From NCBI GenBank assembly GCA_029204225.1, contig CM055094.1, positions 17,922,808 through 17,986,807 of the forward strand: a stretch of DNA of 64,000 nt, written 5' to 3'. Source of the stretch: Diphasiastrum complanatum. Its lineage: Eukaryota; Streptophyta; Lycopodiopsida; Lycopodiales; Lycopodiaceae. Below the pieces are notes generated by a model. It was not told where the DNA came from and did not search any database. It saw nothing but the letters and a program-made list of their open reading frames with translations. Shown one piece after another: positions 44,868 to 57,300 of this stretch (positions are counted from its first letter, which is position 1; every line of letters begins with the position of its first letter). The translations under genes and the position numbers were made by a program.

Positions 44868-45179
44868 TCATTTCCCAATTATTTTTTCCCAGATGCTTTC
44901 GTTAGTAGATTCATATTCAATGATGTTTCTGGGTTGCACAAGTGGAGTTACTTTGGGTAGAGCCCTCAAGACAGTGTTTTCTAAAGGTGTTGTAACTGAT
45001 GGTTTTTCTTGGGGCATTCTCTTGTTGTAGGTCTCTACCCCCACTCTCTTTCTAGTTTTGTTCATCCCTTCCTCTGAAGGGGTACCGCTAGGCATTTTTT
45101 GAGGGTGTTGCATAGATTTGTTTGTATTTTGAATTTTGGAGTCCACGGGGCTAGGCATGAGAGTGCATGTAGAATACAA
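44868..45179 (-). CDS. Unknown 103-residue ORF upstream of the 317-residue ORF
   Basis: A minus-strand frame beginning MYSTCTLMPSPVDSKIQNTN, basic and Pro/Thr-rich (GMNKTRKRVGVETYNKRMPQ). It may be the N-terminal part of the same disrupted gene as 43768-44721; the 146 bases between contain stops in that frame. No family recognised. Confidence 0.3.
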   Translation of the reverse strand: MYSTCTLMPSPVDSKIQNTNKSMQHPQKMPSGTPSEEGMNKTRKRVGVETYNKRMPQEKPSVTTPLENTVLRALPKVTPLVQPRNIIEYESTNESIWEKIIGK

Positions 45180-45539
45180 GATAATGCATTCAATACTAGC
45201 AGAAAACTACGACAACAAGGCATTTAGTTACATACAAGTAAAACAGCCTATATTGCATTGCCATACAATCGCCAATTCATTCTAATAAAAAATAGTAGAA
45301 AAAAAACTTGTGGTAAAAACTTTACCATCGTAGTAAAGGCTTTGGGCCATTTGGAATCACTCCATGTGAAACCACCCTTGAACAATCCTAAACAATTTAT
45401 ACAATTTGTAAAGCCAGTGCTAATAAGATTTGGAGCTAGTATTGATTTAGAGCTAGAACAATAAGTAAACTATCAAATAAACTTAATGCATGGATTAAAT
45501 TGGGAACTGTTGAGAGAGAGGAACCATTCCTCTCTTTCA

Positions 45540-46700
<1,161 letters not shown>

Positions 46701-46704
46701 GTTA

Positions 46705-47150
46705 GAACAACCGATTGGAACGCGTCAAAGCAGGGCAAAAAGTCAAGTGCAATTTTTGCCCCGGAAGGGCACCTGTTTGGGCCCGTGGGACTATTGGACC
46801 TGGACTGAAGTAGCAGCCACACTCAATGGGCTTCCACGAGTCATGCTGAGGTGCCACACGTCCCACCCCGTCATATTATCACAAGGATGGGCCCAAAAAC
46901 CCTATATGTGGGCCTTGTCAAGCCCTAAATTTTTGCATGAGAACCACCTTGTCCATAATAAGTTCCCAACCTCCGATTGACGGGCAGAAGGGCTCACGTT
47001 GAACCACCGAATGGAATGGGTCAAAGCAATGCAAAAAGTCAAGTGTGGTTTTTGCCATGGAAGAGCTCTTGTTTGGGCCCACGAGACTCCTGGCCCCGGA
47101 CTGAAGTAGCAGACACTCTCAATAAGGCCTCCACGAGTCATGCCGATTTA
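46705..47150 (+). repeat. Imperfect tandem duplication, period about 290 bp
   Basis: 46705-46850 and 46994-47145 share GTCAAAGCARKGCAAAAAG, GTTTGGGCCC, GGACTGAAGTAGCAG and CCACGAGTCATGC in the same order. The second unit is partial. No coding sequence. Confidence 0.7.
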
Positions 47151-48177
47151 GCAGTTAGAGTTACTATCAATTCAAATGTGCAACTTCACAACATCATATC
47201 CCTTTAACGATATACAATTTTCTTGGACTAATGAAATTGAGAATTTGATTTTCATCACCACTGGACTCAATGGACTTCCAAAAATGTCAAAATTTAATGG
47301 CATGCCATGTGCATTCAATTTTTGCTATTCTCATTACTTTTCTATCTCCCTTTCACATGTTGTCAAAAATCACAACAAAAGGTTCCTTTCAACATGTTAG
47401 AAATTCATATGGTTTCCATAAGCCCATTGTGCCAAGTATACACTCTTCGAATGTGTGAAAGGAACCTTGGGAGTAGGTAAAGGTTAATATCAACATGTCA
47501 TAAATTCCAAAGATTTTCAAAGGCATGACTGTGCTAAGTGAAGGCTCTTTAAAATAGTAAGAATTTTCTCTTGGCAAGTCTTTGTGCACTACGGTATCTC
47601 CCACTACGTAGTAGTGATTTGTCACTCCCTTAGCACGTAATTTGGAAAGTGACAACACATTCACGAGTGAGCTAATTGTCAAAATAGCAACACTTTGGAC
47701 TTTGCATTTGAAATTTGAAATATAGAAAAACAAGTATTCTCATTAAACCAATTGTAGCTCTCCATGTAGCTTACGTGAGGGCGATAAACGCTGTGAGTAC
47801 TTTGAGAAGTGGGTCGTTAGTTTTGGTGTGATTCTTTCCTATTTAATCTTATGTTCCCTGCAATCTTATGTTCAGTAAAGACCTGCAGAGTAATTGTCCA
47901 GGCTCACCAATATCATAACACATGCGTCATTTTCCTAATTTACAGCTACGAATGGTTTACAGTATTTGCTCCTTGGTCGCTTTAACCATTGGAAACATAT
48001 GGTCATGGTGTAGGGTCACTTATGCTTGACCTGGGGGAGTATTATTGTTTAATAGTGTTCCTTCAATCTGCACAAATATAGGAAACCTTTTTCAAGAATT
48101 GGGACAGTTACGTTTGACTTGGGTGAGTGCAATGTTCGTAGCCACATTTGTAGAGAGACAGACAGACAGAAACAGGA

Positions 48178-48179
<2 letters not shown>
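47151..48179. other. Unassigned sequence upstream of the SDR gene
   Basis: AT-rich, without a convincing gene; short open frames at 47176-47400 and 47389-47733 lack motifs. It may contain part of the SDR promoter. Confidence 0.4.

Positions 48180-48212
<33 letters not shown>
48180..48212 (+). repeat. GA microsatellite
   Basis: A pure AG run of 33 bases upstream of the SDR gene, following a short GACA run. Confidence 0.95.
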
Positions 48213-48213
<1 letters not shown>

Positions 48214-48385
48214 ACATACACGTGATTATAAATGGGTTGATGGTTATCGATTATCTCCCTGTAATTGGATGCAATACAGCATTTGTGTGCTTGTGTGAAA
48301 TAGAGTATACAGATGATTACAAATGGGTGATGGTCATTTTTTATGTTCCTATAAGTGGATGTAACAGGCAGCATTTGTGTGGTGG

Positions 48386-48386
<1 letters not shown>

Positions 48387-48440
<54 letters not shown>
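48387..48440 (+). repeat. GT then GA compound microsatellite
   Basis: A pure GT run (48387-48420) passes straight into an AG run (48421-48440), about 260 bases before the first recognised SDR exon. In transcribed orientation this lies in the upstream region or a 5' intron. Confidence 0.95.
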
Positions 48441-48442
<2 letters not shown>

Positions 48443-48702
48443 GACACGAACTAGAGCTGTGGAATCACCCAGGTTGGCTACTTACTTTAACAGCCTTAAT
48501 GCTCCCAGCTGCAGTAGATGTCAGTGCCTGTTAAATGTGTTATGACTAGCTGGGTAAGATTTGATCGTAAAAGTTTGATTTTTCGGGTTGAGTCTCGGAT
48601 GTTTGTGATAAAAGTTCCTCTCCCTCTTGCTAAATTGTTTGAGCTTTTTAATATATCAGCTATAGTTTCACATCATCTGACTTTTTATGTACTACAAGCA
48701 GA

Positions 48703-50826
48703 TGGTGGTCCAAAGATACAATTGCCGTTGTCACCGGTGGCAACAAAGGAATTGGATTCGAAATAGTTCGTCAGCTGGCAGGCCAAGGGACTACTACCAT
48801 TTTAACTGCAAGGGATGAAAGTCGTGGGCAGCAAGCACTGATTGCTCTGAAAAAGGATGGATTGGATGTGATATTTCACCAGCTAGATGTCACGGATCCC
48901 AGGTCAATTGGAAAGCTAGCTACTTGGATCAAAGAACGATTTGGTGGTCTTGACATCCTAGTAAGACTACTCCATTGAATGGCCATGTATAGCTAATTGT
49001 TATTAACAACAAAGTGGGAACTCCTATTCAGATTTCCATCATAGTTTAAGAATAGAAGAAAGGTTGCCTGTCATTGGCTTTGTAATAAGATCATGGTTGA
49101 GTTGGCTTGCTGGGATGTGAATGTTATCCTAAAGAAGATTGATCGAGTAACACGCTGTAACCTTTATGATTAATATAAGCAGCACCTGATTTGTGTAGCA
49201 TACAATCCATGGCTACTTGGAGCTATTGTTCATCGTCTTAAACTACATGGATAAGCTGCATGACAACAAGATAGCTCCTCTTTTTGGTTACTACAGTACT
49301 CTGTCTGCTAGAGTTTGTGAGTGAACTTCTTGGCAAACAGACTGCTCCTGTTCTTGCTCGGGTATTATGCTAGCTGGGTTAGTTTGAATGCTAGCTTCAT
49401 CTAATACTACGCTACGTCGAAAGCTTTGGACTGGAACCCGCATCTGTGCCGTAATTCCAAAGCACTGCTCCAGAGTTGTTTGACGACCATGCTTTGCTTA
49501 CCCAGAAAATTGGCATTTGGCATGACATCACCTACTACAGCTAGTAATTCGATAAATGAGTCATTTCTTACGTTAATCTGAAGGCATCCTGATATAACAA
49601 GCTTTTTCAAGGATGAAAAGTTCTTGAAGCAGAATGTTAAAGTACAGACTCCTGAAAATAGTTGACATGAAATTGAGGATCAGCTGCCTTAAGTTTTTTT
49701 GTCATGTCATTGACCGATTGATGTCCAAGACCTTGATTTTGGTTTAGGAACCTATAAAACAGCTGACAACGTTTATTTTCGATGACCTTTGCAGGTAAAC
49801 AATGCAGGAGTTGCGTGGTCATCCTGTCCTGATAAAGTGCTAGCTGCAAAAGAAGTGCTGAACACAAATTATTATGGAGTGAAAAATCTGACACATGCTT
49901 TGCTTCCACTATTCAGGCCCTCTGCTGCAGGCTCCAGAGTAGTTAATGTTAGCTCAATGGCAGGACAACTCGCTGTAAAGATCATGTCCTCTCTGTCAAA
50001 TGCGGTGCTATGTTAGATTCCGCAGACAAACATGTTATAAGAGCTGCAAGATTTCTTTCAGACCTTTGATTGAATGAATCCATAGAAGTCTTACTGAAGA
50101 AAAGAAAATCATCACATGTCATGCACTGCCCATTGATGGATTATTTCATTATAGCGACAAGTTTTCCGCTTTGTTCTCCATCCTTCAACGGCAAACAGTT
50201 GTCTTCATCTTATGTGCTTTCTACCATTCTTTCATATAGTATCTAGTAGTGGTATGAATATAATCTTATGGTTGCAGTATAAAAGCAGGAAGTGGTATAT
50301 ACACCAGATTTTTTAATCCAGCATTTTCATTGTAACTGAAGATGAGAATTGTCTTGCACAGGCGGTGGGGAACAACAAGTGGAAGGAGCAGCTCAGTGGT
50401 GAGGATAATCTAAACGAAGAAGTCATTGAATGTTTCATTCAGGCCTACCTCAAGGATCGGGCCGAAGGGGTGGACACCGTCCTTCTGATACCTAATAAAG
50501 AGGTTTTCGAAGCTTATGGAGATTATACACTGTCAAAAGCAGCATGTAATGCGCACACACGCGTTGTGGCTCGTGATCTAGCCAACAGAAAGGAGGGTGA
50601 GAAGGTTTTTGTAAATTGCATGTGCCCAGGAATCACAAGCACTGCAATGTCTCAAAACAAAGGTCATTCTGTAGAAGAAGGAGCTGATACAGCAGTGTGG
50701 CTGGTCCTGCGACCTGCCTCAGAGTGTGTAACAGGCAAGTTCTTCCTGAAAAGGCAGGACAGAGGCTTTTTCTATATTCGGGAAGCTTTCTCCATCGATG
50801 CGCAGTCAATGATTCCAGAGAAATAA
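48703..50826 (+). CDS. Short-chain dehydrogenase/reductase, plant carbonyl-reductase-like
   Basis: Coding exons 48703-48960, 49795-49974 and 50362-50826, with GT...AG introns of 834 and 387 bp. Exon 1 as seen starts after CAAGCAG with WWSKDTIAVV, then the cofactor motif TGGNKGIG and LDVTDP. Exon 2 has NNAG (VNNAGVAWSS) and the catalytic Ser in VNVSSMAGQL. Exon 3 has the YxxxK pair in YTLSKAACNAH, then CPGITSTAM and VEEGADTAVW, ending IPEK. An extra ~75-residue stretch between Ser and Tyr is typical of the plant subfamily with salutaridine/menthone reductases and human CBR1. It should use NADP(H) to reduce a carbonyl; substrate unknown. All residues look intact. The true N-terminus must lie in an upstream exon that I could not place. 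Confidence 0.88.
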
Positions 50827-51035
50827 CCCACTTAGTGAAGGTTTCAGATTCTATGCTCTTCTTCTTTGGACGTAGACAAGAACAATATTCCATGCCAAGA
50901 GGCCTTACACTAATTATGGTTCAAATCTGAGAATAAATAAGTAAATAAGTACGTTGTGATATTATGCCACAAAGGTCTTGCCATGATGGTGAGAATTATT
51001 TAGTGAAATTATCTTCCTTTTCTTTGAGGTTTTAT

Positions 51036-51509
51036 TTATAAAAGAGGCAAAGTATGGTAAATTATTGCACGATTCATCCATGATTTTAATTGAGTTGCAA
51101 GACCTTGTGATGGTAAATCTTTAACTCTCAGAACATAGTTTGATGCACTCTTTTCACTTCCTTGGAAACTTTGAAAAATCTGATTCCTAAGAGTGAGTTT
51201 TTTAGAAGTATTCTTTGCTTCATAGATGGACTTAAGTGCATCCCAAACTTCTTTGGCTGTAATGCAAGATCCTATCTCTCTCAGAATTTCATTAGATACA
51301 TTCATCTTAATGAAATGTAGAGCCATTCTAGCTCTCTTCCTATACTTAGGAATCTCGACCTGTGCTTGAGGCTCCTCCTCAACACCAAGCACAATGTCCA
51401 TAACATCCTGGAGTATCAAAATAGACTCCATTCTGAACTTCCAAATTGAGTAATTAGAAGTGCTTAGTCTTTCATTTGCTTCTAGAAGATATCCTCCCAG
51501 AGGTGACAT
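51036..51509 (-). pseudogene. Copia gag fragment related to element Y
   Basis: The minus frame starts MSPLGGYLLEANERLSTSNY and continues SIWKFRMESILILQDVMD, VLGVEEEPQAQ, MALHFIKMNVSNEILREIGS and FQSFQGSEKSASNYVLRVK. It covers the first ~130 residues of a copia gag and is truncated at about 51036, only ~200 bp beyond the SDR stop codon. The start is 5'-proximal to the leader and primer site at 52258. Confidence 0.88.
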
Positions 51510-52257
51510 TTTGATGAAGACTTCTTAGTTATTGGACTGAAATATGTTTGAGTTGTTCCAATCAGACTTAAAGTTGCTGCTCTCTTTCACTATAGGTATT
51601 TTCAAGGATGTACTACCTTCCTATGTGGAACACTTGCAACTGTATTTGAGATTGTTCTCAAATATTCCACACGACAAGACTATCTAGATCAGACACACAA
51701 AGTGAATTGTGACACTTTGGCAAGTTTGAATCCTACTTTTGGCACATGTGAAATGCTTCAAAAGAAAACATTATTGACACTCAAAAGGCTCAAAGGGTGT
51801 TCAATTACTTCAAACTTAGTCTTGATCTTCAGTTTCTTTGTAGAATGTTCAAAACAATGGACTTAGAACAAAGCAAGGTTGAATCAAATCAAAATGTTGT
51901 CACTCGGATTTCCCTATCGTCTTTAAGAGCTTATAACTCTTGATAGACACATCGGATTGATCTGGTTTCAATTTCTATGGAAAGTACAGATCATAAGCTT
52001 TCCTCAAGCTATAACATCACTATCTTTGGGTCTACAAGCAAGGAGATAGAAGGGACTGAAAATCTCTGATTTTCACACGTGCGGAATTCCAAAATTTTCT
52101 ACTACCACTATTCAGGTTTAAAAATTCAGCTCCAATCCGATTTGATCCAAATACACTTCAAAAAATAGTGAGAAAAAGTGCAAAACTGTTTTTTTGCTTG
52201 AATTAGCTCTCAATTTCTTGTACAATCAGAGATGTTAGCATGCAAAGCTTAATTTGA
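51510..52257 (-). other. Leader of the 51036-53060 copia element
   Basis: The untranslated region between primer site and gag, without coding sequence. It includes one partial palindrome CACACGTGCGG near 52075. Confidence 0.5.
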
Positions 52258-52268
52258 CTCTGATACCA
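52258..52268 (-). promoter_or_regulatory. Primer-binding site
   Basis: TGGTATCAGAG on the minus strand immediately after the LTR end; the next base departs from the standard GC. Confidence 0.88.
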
Positions 52269-53060
52269 TGACAAAATTTCCAGAATTCACACGTGTGGAG
52301 AATGTCCACAAGTATGATGGATCTAATTAAGCTTTGTGATTAGCATAGTAACCTGATTCTAGATTGATTAACAAGATCTAGTTCAAAAGATATGGCTTAA
52401 CCATAATCTAGCATGCTAAGAATCAGAATATGATAACAATAAATCAATAATGAGCAAAAGTACAAGATATCAGTGTATTAGCATTAGCCTCAACACGAGT
52501 TAGAGAGAGAAAGATAGAGAGATAACAGGCAAAAAGTGTGTGGATCCAAAATGGCATGAGATAGCTACAAAGCTTTGGTTCTTCATCATAAAATATGAGG
52601 AGAGCTACACATATTTATGGAGTTTGAGGTAGCTCGAGGTAGAACCACATCCATCCATCATTTAATGACATCTAAAGTGAAAACTAGAGTCTATGTGACA
52701 TTTGTCACTTCTCATGCATGAAACTCTACCAACTTTTTCCAAGTGTGCTAGTTCTAACTAGAAATGTACAAATCATCATGCATGTGTCCATTACACTTTG
52801 TGCATGCCTTGCATGGCACTATGGATCACTTACAATTAATGCATGTGAATTGTCACGAGTTTCTACAAGCATAATTTTGCTGATTCTATGTCTACAAACT
52901 ATATGCAAGTTGTACTCATCAATCTAGATATGACATATCCATGTAGCTCGAGTTCTATCTAGGCCAAACTTGGCATTTTGCATTTATGAACAACATACTT
53001 GCATGGTACAATATTTGTAGCAAGCCTAAAGTCAAGATGGATTATTTTTCCATTTCAACA
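52269..53060 (-). mobile_element. 5' LTR of the copia element with gag at 51036
   Basis: 792 bp, minus-strand ends TGTTGAAATGG...GGAAATTTTGTCA. One CACACGTGTG at 52288, followed by GAGAATGTCCACA as in element Y LTRs. It is inserted in the integrase of an older copia element (53061 onward). Confidence 0.87.
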
Positions 53061-53616
53061 CCATGAATATCCGAATGTACTATTTGAAAAGGCTTTGTAG
53101 ATCTAGATGTAGATCTAGTATAAGGTAGTCTATATGACTTTGACAAAGCACAAGACTCACAAACATGAATGAATCTCCGCATGACAACATGTTAATCCTC
53201 TTCATCTTCTCAACTTGCTTCTTAGCCATTACCTCCAATGACTTGAAGTTGAGGTGCCCCATCCTTTTATACTGACCTCTTGAATATGTATTTGCTCACT
53301 TGCCACAAATCCAACCTGGTTAGCAATAATACAAGCATCTAGTTTGAACAACTTCCCTTGTCTTTTACCTTTTGCAATCAAGATATCCTTCCTTTTGATT
53401 ATACAAGCATCTCCAACAAACTCAACTTTGAAACCTTTACTTAGCAATTGACTCACACTAAGTAAATTCCTTTAAGAAGTTCATTGGTAACATTCATTTT
53501 GATCATGTGTAGAGCTCTTTTGGCCCTCTTGTCATACCTCATTTGTTCTTATTGTGTTGCTGGCCTCTCCACCAAACCTACAACAATATCCAAAACATCA
53601 TTCATCTCAAGAAGTG
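53061..53616 (-). pseudogene. Copia gag-to-integrase deletion derivative
   Basis: From 53616 down: gag N-terminal residues LLEMNDVLDIVVG, RAKRALHMIKMNVTNELLK, then a direct jump near 53470 into LSVSQLLSKGFKVEFVGDAC, KGKRQGKLFKLDACI, GHLNFKSLEVMAKKQVEKM and the integrase start up to HSDIHG, where the LTR at 53060 interrupts it. Gag C-terminus and protease are missing. Confidence 0.75.
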
Positions 53617-53760
53617 ATTTTTATTACATACATGAATGAGCTATCGAAGCAAATCAAAGCTATCCAGCGATGGAATACCAAAAGCTTTTTATTACATACA
53701 TGAATGAGCTATCGAAGCAAAGCAAAGCTATCCAGTGATAAAATACCACAAGCTTTTTAT
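53617..53760 (+). repeat. Tandem duplication with a 68-bp period
   Basis: TTTTTATTACATACATGAAT, GAGCTATCGAAGCAAA and CAAAGCTATCCAG recur at 53617 and 53685, and a third start is at 53753. The two units differ at a few positions. Confidence 0.85.
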
Positions 53761-55200
53761 TACATATTGTCCCCAACAAAGAGCTACTATTTTTGAATAT
53801 ATGATAGCTCTGGTCATGAAGAGCTCTTAAAGACATATGTTTTTTTTGATAATATTCGTTATTATCTCTATCTCTCATAGTTTAGCAGTGAAGTAGCACA
53901 AATTTCATAATCATATTATTGGGATCCAATAAACAACAAGAAAAATGTATGTATATTGCTCTTAATCGTTCTTCTCTAAGCCATGCAAGATCTATATTGT
54001 GCTATACAATTATGATAGCTTTGATAATGAGCTATAACAATAACATCTCTCGGGCGTATGATTATGCAGTGCTATACATAGAAATGGATACGGAAGTAAA
54101 CGTTTCCCAAGTGCAATCAAATGCAAACATGATCACCTCACAAGAGTTGCTATGTCTACTATTCATATTGGTGCTTCGCATGTATCTCGATTCTTTTTTT
54201 CAAACTCAAAAGAGTATGTTAGCAGCGTAGGAGATTACTAATGAGGTTACCTTCAAAAAAGTAGAATGATTCTTAACCAATTTTTCTACATATTTCTTTC
54301 ACCATCAAACAGTGCTCAAGCATATAGAATCATGGTTTATCGTAGAGAAGATGGTAACCCTCTTTTATTGTAATGATATTCCTAGCATATCAAGGGCTTG
54401 TCAAGCTTATTAAGTTTCTTAAAGTACATGGGGTTGTGCATAGGGCTTTCACATTCATAGGAATTGGAATGACATGGATTTGCCCTGATCCTATTATGAA
54501 TGAATGGTTACATACTCTTTCATTTTTATGCTAACATACAATCATTGTGTTTTGTTGCTTTCTAAGTCACGATCATGGTTTAAAAATTATATAACGATAA
54601 GATAACTTGCGGACTCTTGTATAGCATGGATTTGCTCAAGAAGTTATGAGAACCGTACATTACCTGTTTACAGGTTTGAATGTTGGTATGGCATGGATTT
54701 GTCCCAAACTTCATGTATCGGTCCAAGCTACTTATATGTTTGCAATTCGCTACATACCATATACAGCTTATTTTCAAGTGCATAATGTTTTATTTATATA
54801 ATTAAAAGATGGACCAAAACCATCAAACTGATCAGAATGGCACTCGTCCTGATACAGTAATGATATGGTTTGGCCTATCGCTATTAGAAACTTTCAGTAA
54901 GGGGAGATCGGACTATGAATTCTATTGACATTGCAAGCTGATTAGTTAAGTAAAATGTATTTTGTACATGGATAACAATTGACATTCAATGTTGACACTT
55001 GTCTTCCTCACTATGCTAACTTGTGCAGTTTTGTGTGGTGGGATGGTGGTAGGTAGCAATTGGATGTCCTGAAATATGCTTTGCTTTACAGTGCCTTACT
55101 AGTACTGTATGCTTTTCAGTTATGTTTTTCCTTGTTGGTTTATGAATAAAGGGTTTTAAAAGGTTTTAGACTTGACTTGTCAAGAGGAGCTTTGATCTGT

Positions 55201-55204
<4 letters not shown>
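53761..55204. other. Unassigned AT-rich sequence
   Basis: No recognised gene. A 103-codon frame at 53919-54230 (MGSNKQQEKCMYIALNRSSL...) has no motif. The words GCATGGATTTG / ACATGGATTTG occur at about 54463, 54626 and 54692 and hint at a decayed repeat. Confidence 0.4.
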
Positions 55205-55286
<82 letters not shown>

Positions 55287-55327
55287 CGCACGCACACACA
55301 CTCACACACACACACACACACACACAC
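55205..55327 (+). repeat. CT then CA compound microsatellite
   Basis: A pure CT run 55205-55283, then GCACGCACGCACAC and CA repeats to 55327. Confidence 0.95.
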
Positions 55328-55373
55328 ATTTAAGATGAAGCATTTTGCTAATTTTACAATGCTTTAAGATACC

Positions 55374-55530
55374 AGACATCTTGTTGATCATCTTTTGTGC
55401 CTCCTTCAGATAGCCAGCATGTCCCAAAATGTCCACTATGTAGCTATAGTGCTCGACTTTAGTTGAAACACCATAAATTGTATCCATGCTTTTACAATAG
55501 TGGCTACTTTCATCCACTCATCTTTGGAAT
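55374..55530 (-). pseudogene. Pentatricopeptide-repeat (PPR) gene remnant
   Basis: The minus strand reads YCKSMDTIYGVSTKVEHYSY followed by IVDILGHAGYLKEAQKMINKM. This matches the conserved plant PPR segment in which a YG(V/I)-x-KxEHY(S/T)-x-(M/I)VD(L/I)LGRAG-x-LxEA(E/Q) pattern is usual in P-L-S class organelle RNA-editing proteins. Only about 45 residues are recognisable; the frame runs into the CA microsatellite at 55327, and the upstream part is in broken frames (MDESSHYCKS, SIVKAWIQFM). PPR proteins act on RNA in mitochondria or plastids; this copy is not functional. Confidence 0.7.
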
Positions 55531-55639
55531 CAGTTTGAATATGCACATTTGAATAATGAGACAAGATTGAGTGAGATCTATCATAACATTTCTGCAAATT
55601 TGAGACAAAAGTTATGTACATATAAAAAAAAGCTTCTTA

Positions 55640-57300
55640 CTTAAGATTTATAGCATAGATGAGAGAAAAGAAACCAAGCAGCCAAATTCTAGACGGTTTG
55701 TTTCACCCACAATGAGTTAAACCATTTGTACTCAAAATTAATGAAAAGTTTACAAAACTGCCATGTAGTTTGTTGCTTGCAATTGAATAAGTTTTTTGAA
55801 AACTAGTCAAATTTTGTGTAGCGAGTTGGATTTGATAGCTATCCACAAAAGTTTTGGTCCAAAACTTGTTGTGGGTTGTAGGAACCTTTTCACACGTGTG
55901 AGGCCGTACAGCTCCAGTTTTGACTAAGAAATTTCAAAAATTTGTAGAATTTGACTCACATACCCAATTTGAGTGATTTTTAGTGCAAAATCAAGCATTT
56001 TCTATAGTGAATCTAATCCCTTGATTAATTCTCGGACTAGATCAACCAAAAAATTAAAACTGAAGCTTGAAATAGGTGCATTAATTGATCTTCTCTGATT
56101 TTTTAAGTGTATGTTGAAGTTAAGAGAGATTTTGCTAAAAATCATAGATTAAGGAGTGATATGCAAGGTGAGAGGTTGAAATCCATTGTACCATCACTCT
56201 ATATTTCTTCAAGAGTGATAGGGTCAAGTTTAGAGGCATCAATTTGCTAGAAAACATCTTTGGATATGTCCTCCAAGTGAAACCTTTGAGAGTTTCTAGT
56301 GCATATAGTTGTAGAATAATTTGACATAGATTGGCTTCAATTGAGAGTTCTAGAAAAGAGATTGAGATCCAAGTCACATTGTTCAATCCTACTCAATCTG
56401 TTTGAGTGATTGTGAGGTTTGAAAAGAGTCATTAAGGTTTCTATGACAAATGTGTAGAGAGAGATCCAATTTTCTAAGAGTTCCTTCCTTTGTAGAGGGC
56501 AAGATCTAGAAGCTCATTATGTGTTGTTATTGGTGAAGAATTTGTCTTCTCCTATGTGATCAAATCTTTCTAAGTGACATTAGCTCTTTGAAGCACAATA
56601 TCTTAGTGAAAAAAATCACAACTTTTGATTTTGAATTTCATTCCAAGTCTTAAAAAGTAGAGTAATTGGTGGAATCCAATAGGAGTGATTGAATTCAATT
56701 TGTTGAGCAAAAATTGACATAGTATGTATAAAACTCAAACTAGTTCTATTCAACTTTCTTTGTGAGAGTGTGAGGGTCAATTTGTGATCCCATTTGATGT
56801 CTAGAATGAGGAGGAGTCCATATTTGAGTATTCATGCATGGTCGAGACCTTTGTGAATCTGTAGTTGTCTAGTTTTTAAGCTTTGTGAAAAATTGGTGGT
56901 ATAGTTGTTTTCAAATCAAATCAAATTCATTATAAATCTCAAGAGTGAGATTATTTGTGTCAAGAGTGAGTCCAAAAGAAGTGATTAAGTTTGATTTTCA
57001 TGTGTTTGAAACAAAACTCATCTTTTGTTCAAGAATCTCAAGTGTTGAGAGAACTAGTCAAGTGAAAAGAAAAATCTAGGTGTCAAATCTTTTCATATCC
57101 ATTTTAACTTTCAAAAGAAAGAATAATTGGTATTTGATGAGTCCAATAGGAAATTGGATCTGATTTCTTTTGTGATTTGATTCAAAGATTGTGTGCTTTT
57201 GTCTTAATGATCAAAGCAAAGTTTCCAAGTGACTAGTCATTAGTGTGATGATTGATTCTTAGGTTTGTGAGCTAGATCTTTTGTAGATCATTCTAGATTA
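55640..57300. other. Probable LTR and leader, otherwise unassigned
   Basis: No gene seen. CACACGTGTGAGGCCGTACAG at 55891 resembles LTR segments elsewhere (30314 is also followed by GCCGT), and the retroelement reading frame begins at 57301, so this may hold a degenerate 5' LTR and leader. No primer site was found. Confidence 0.35.

Noticed and set aside
47176-47733. Small open frames upstream of the SDR gene as its first exon
   Set aside because: None gives an in-phase N-terminus that joins to the exon at 48703 with a plausible donor.
53919-54230. 103-codon open frame (+)
   Set aside because: AT-rich, no domain, no supporting context.
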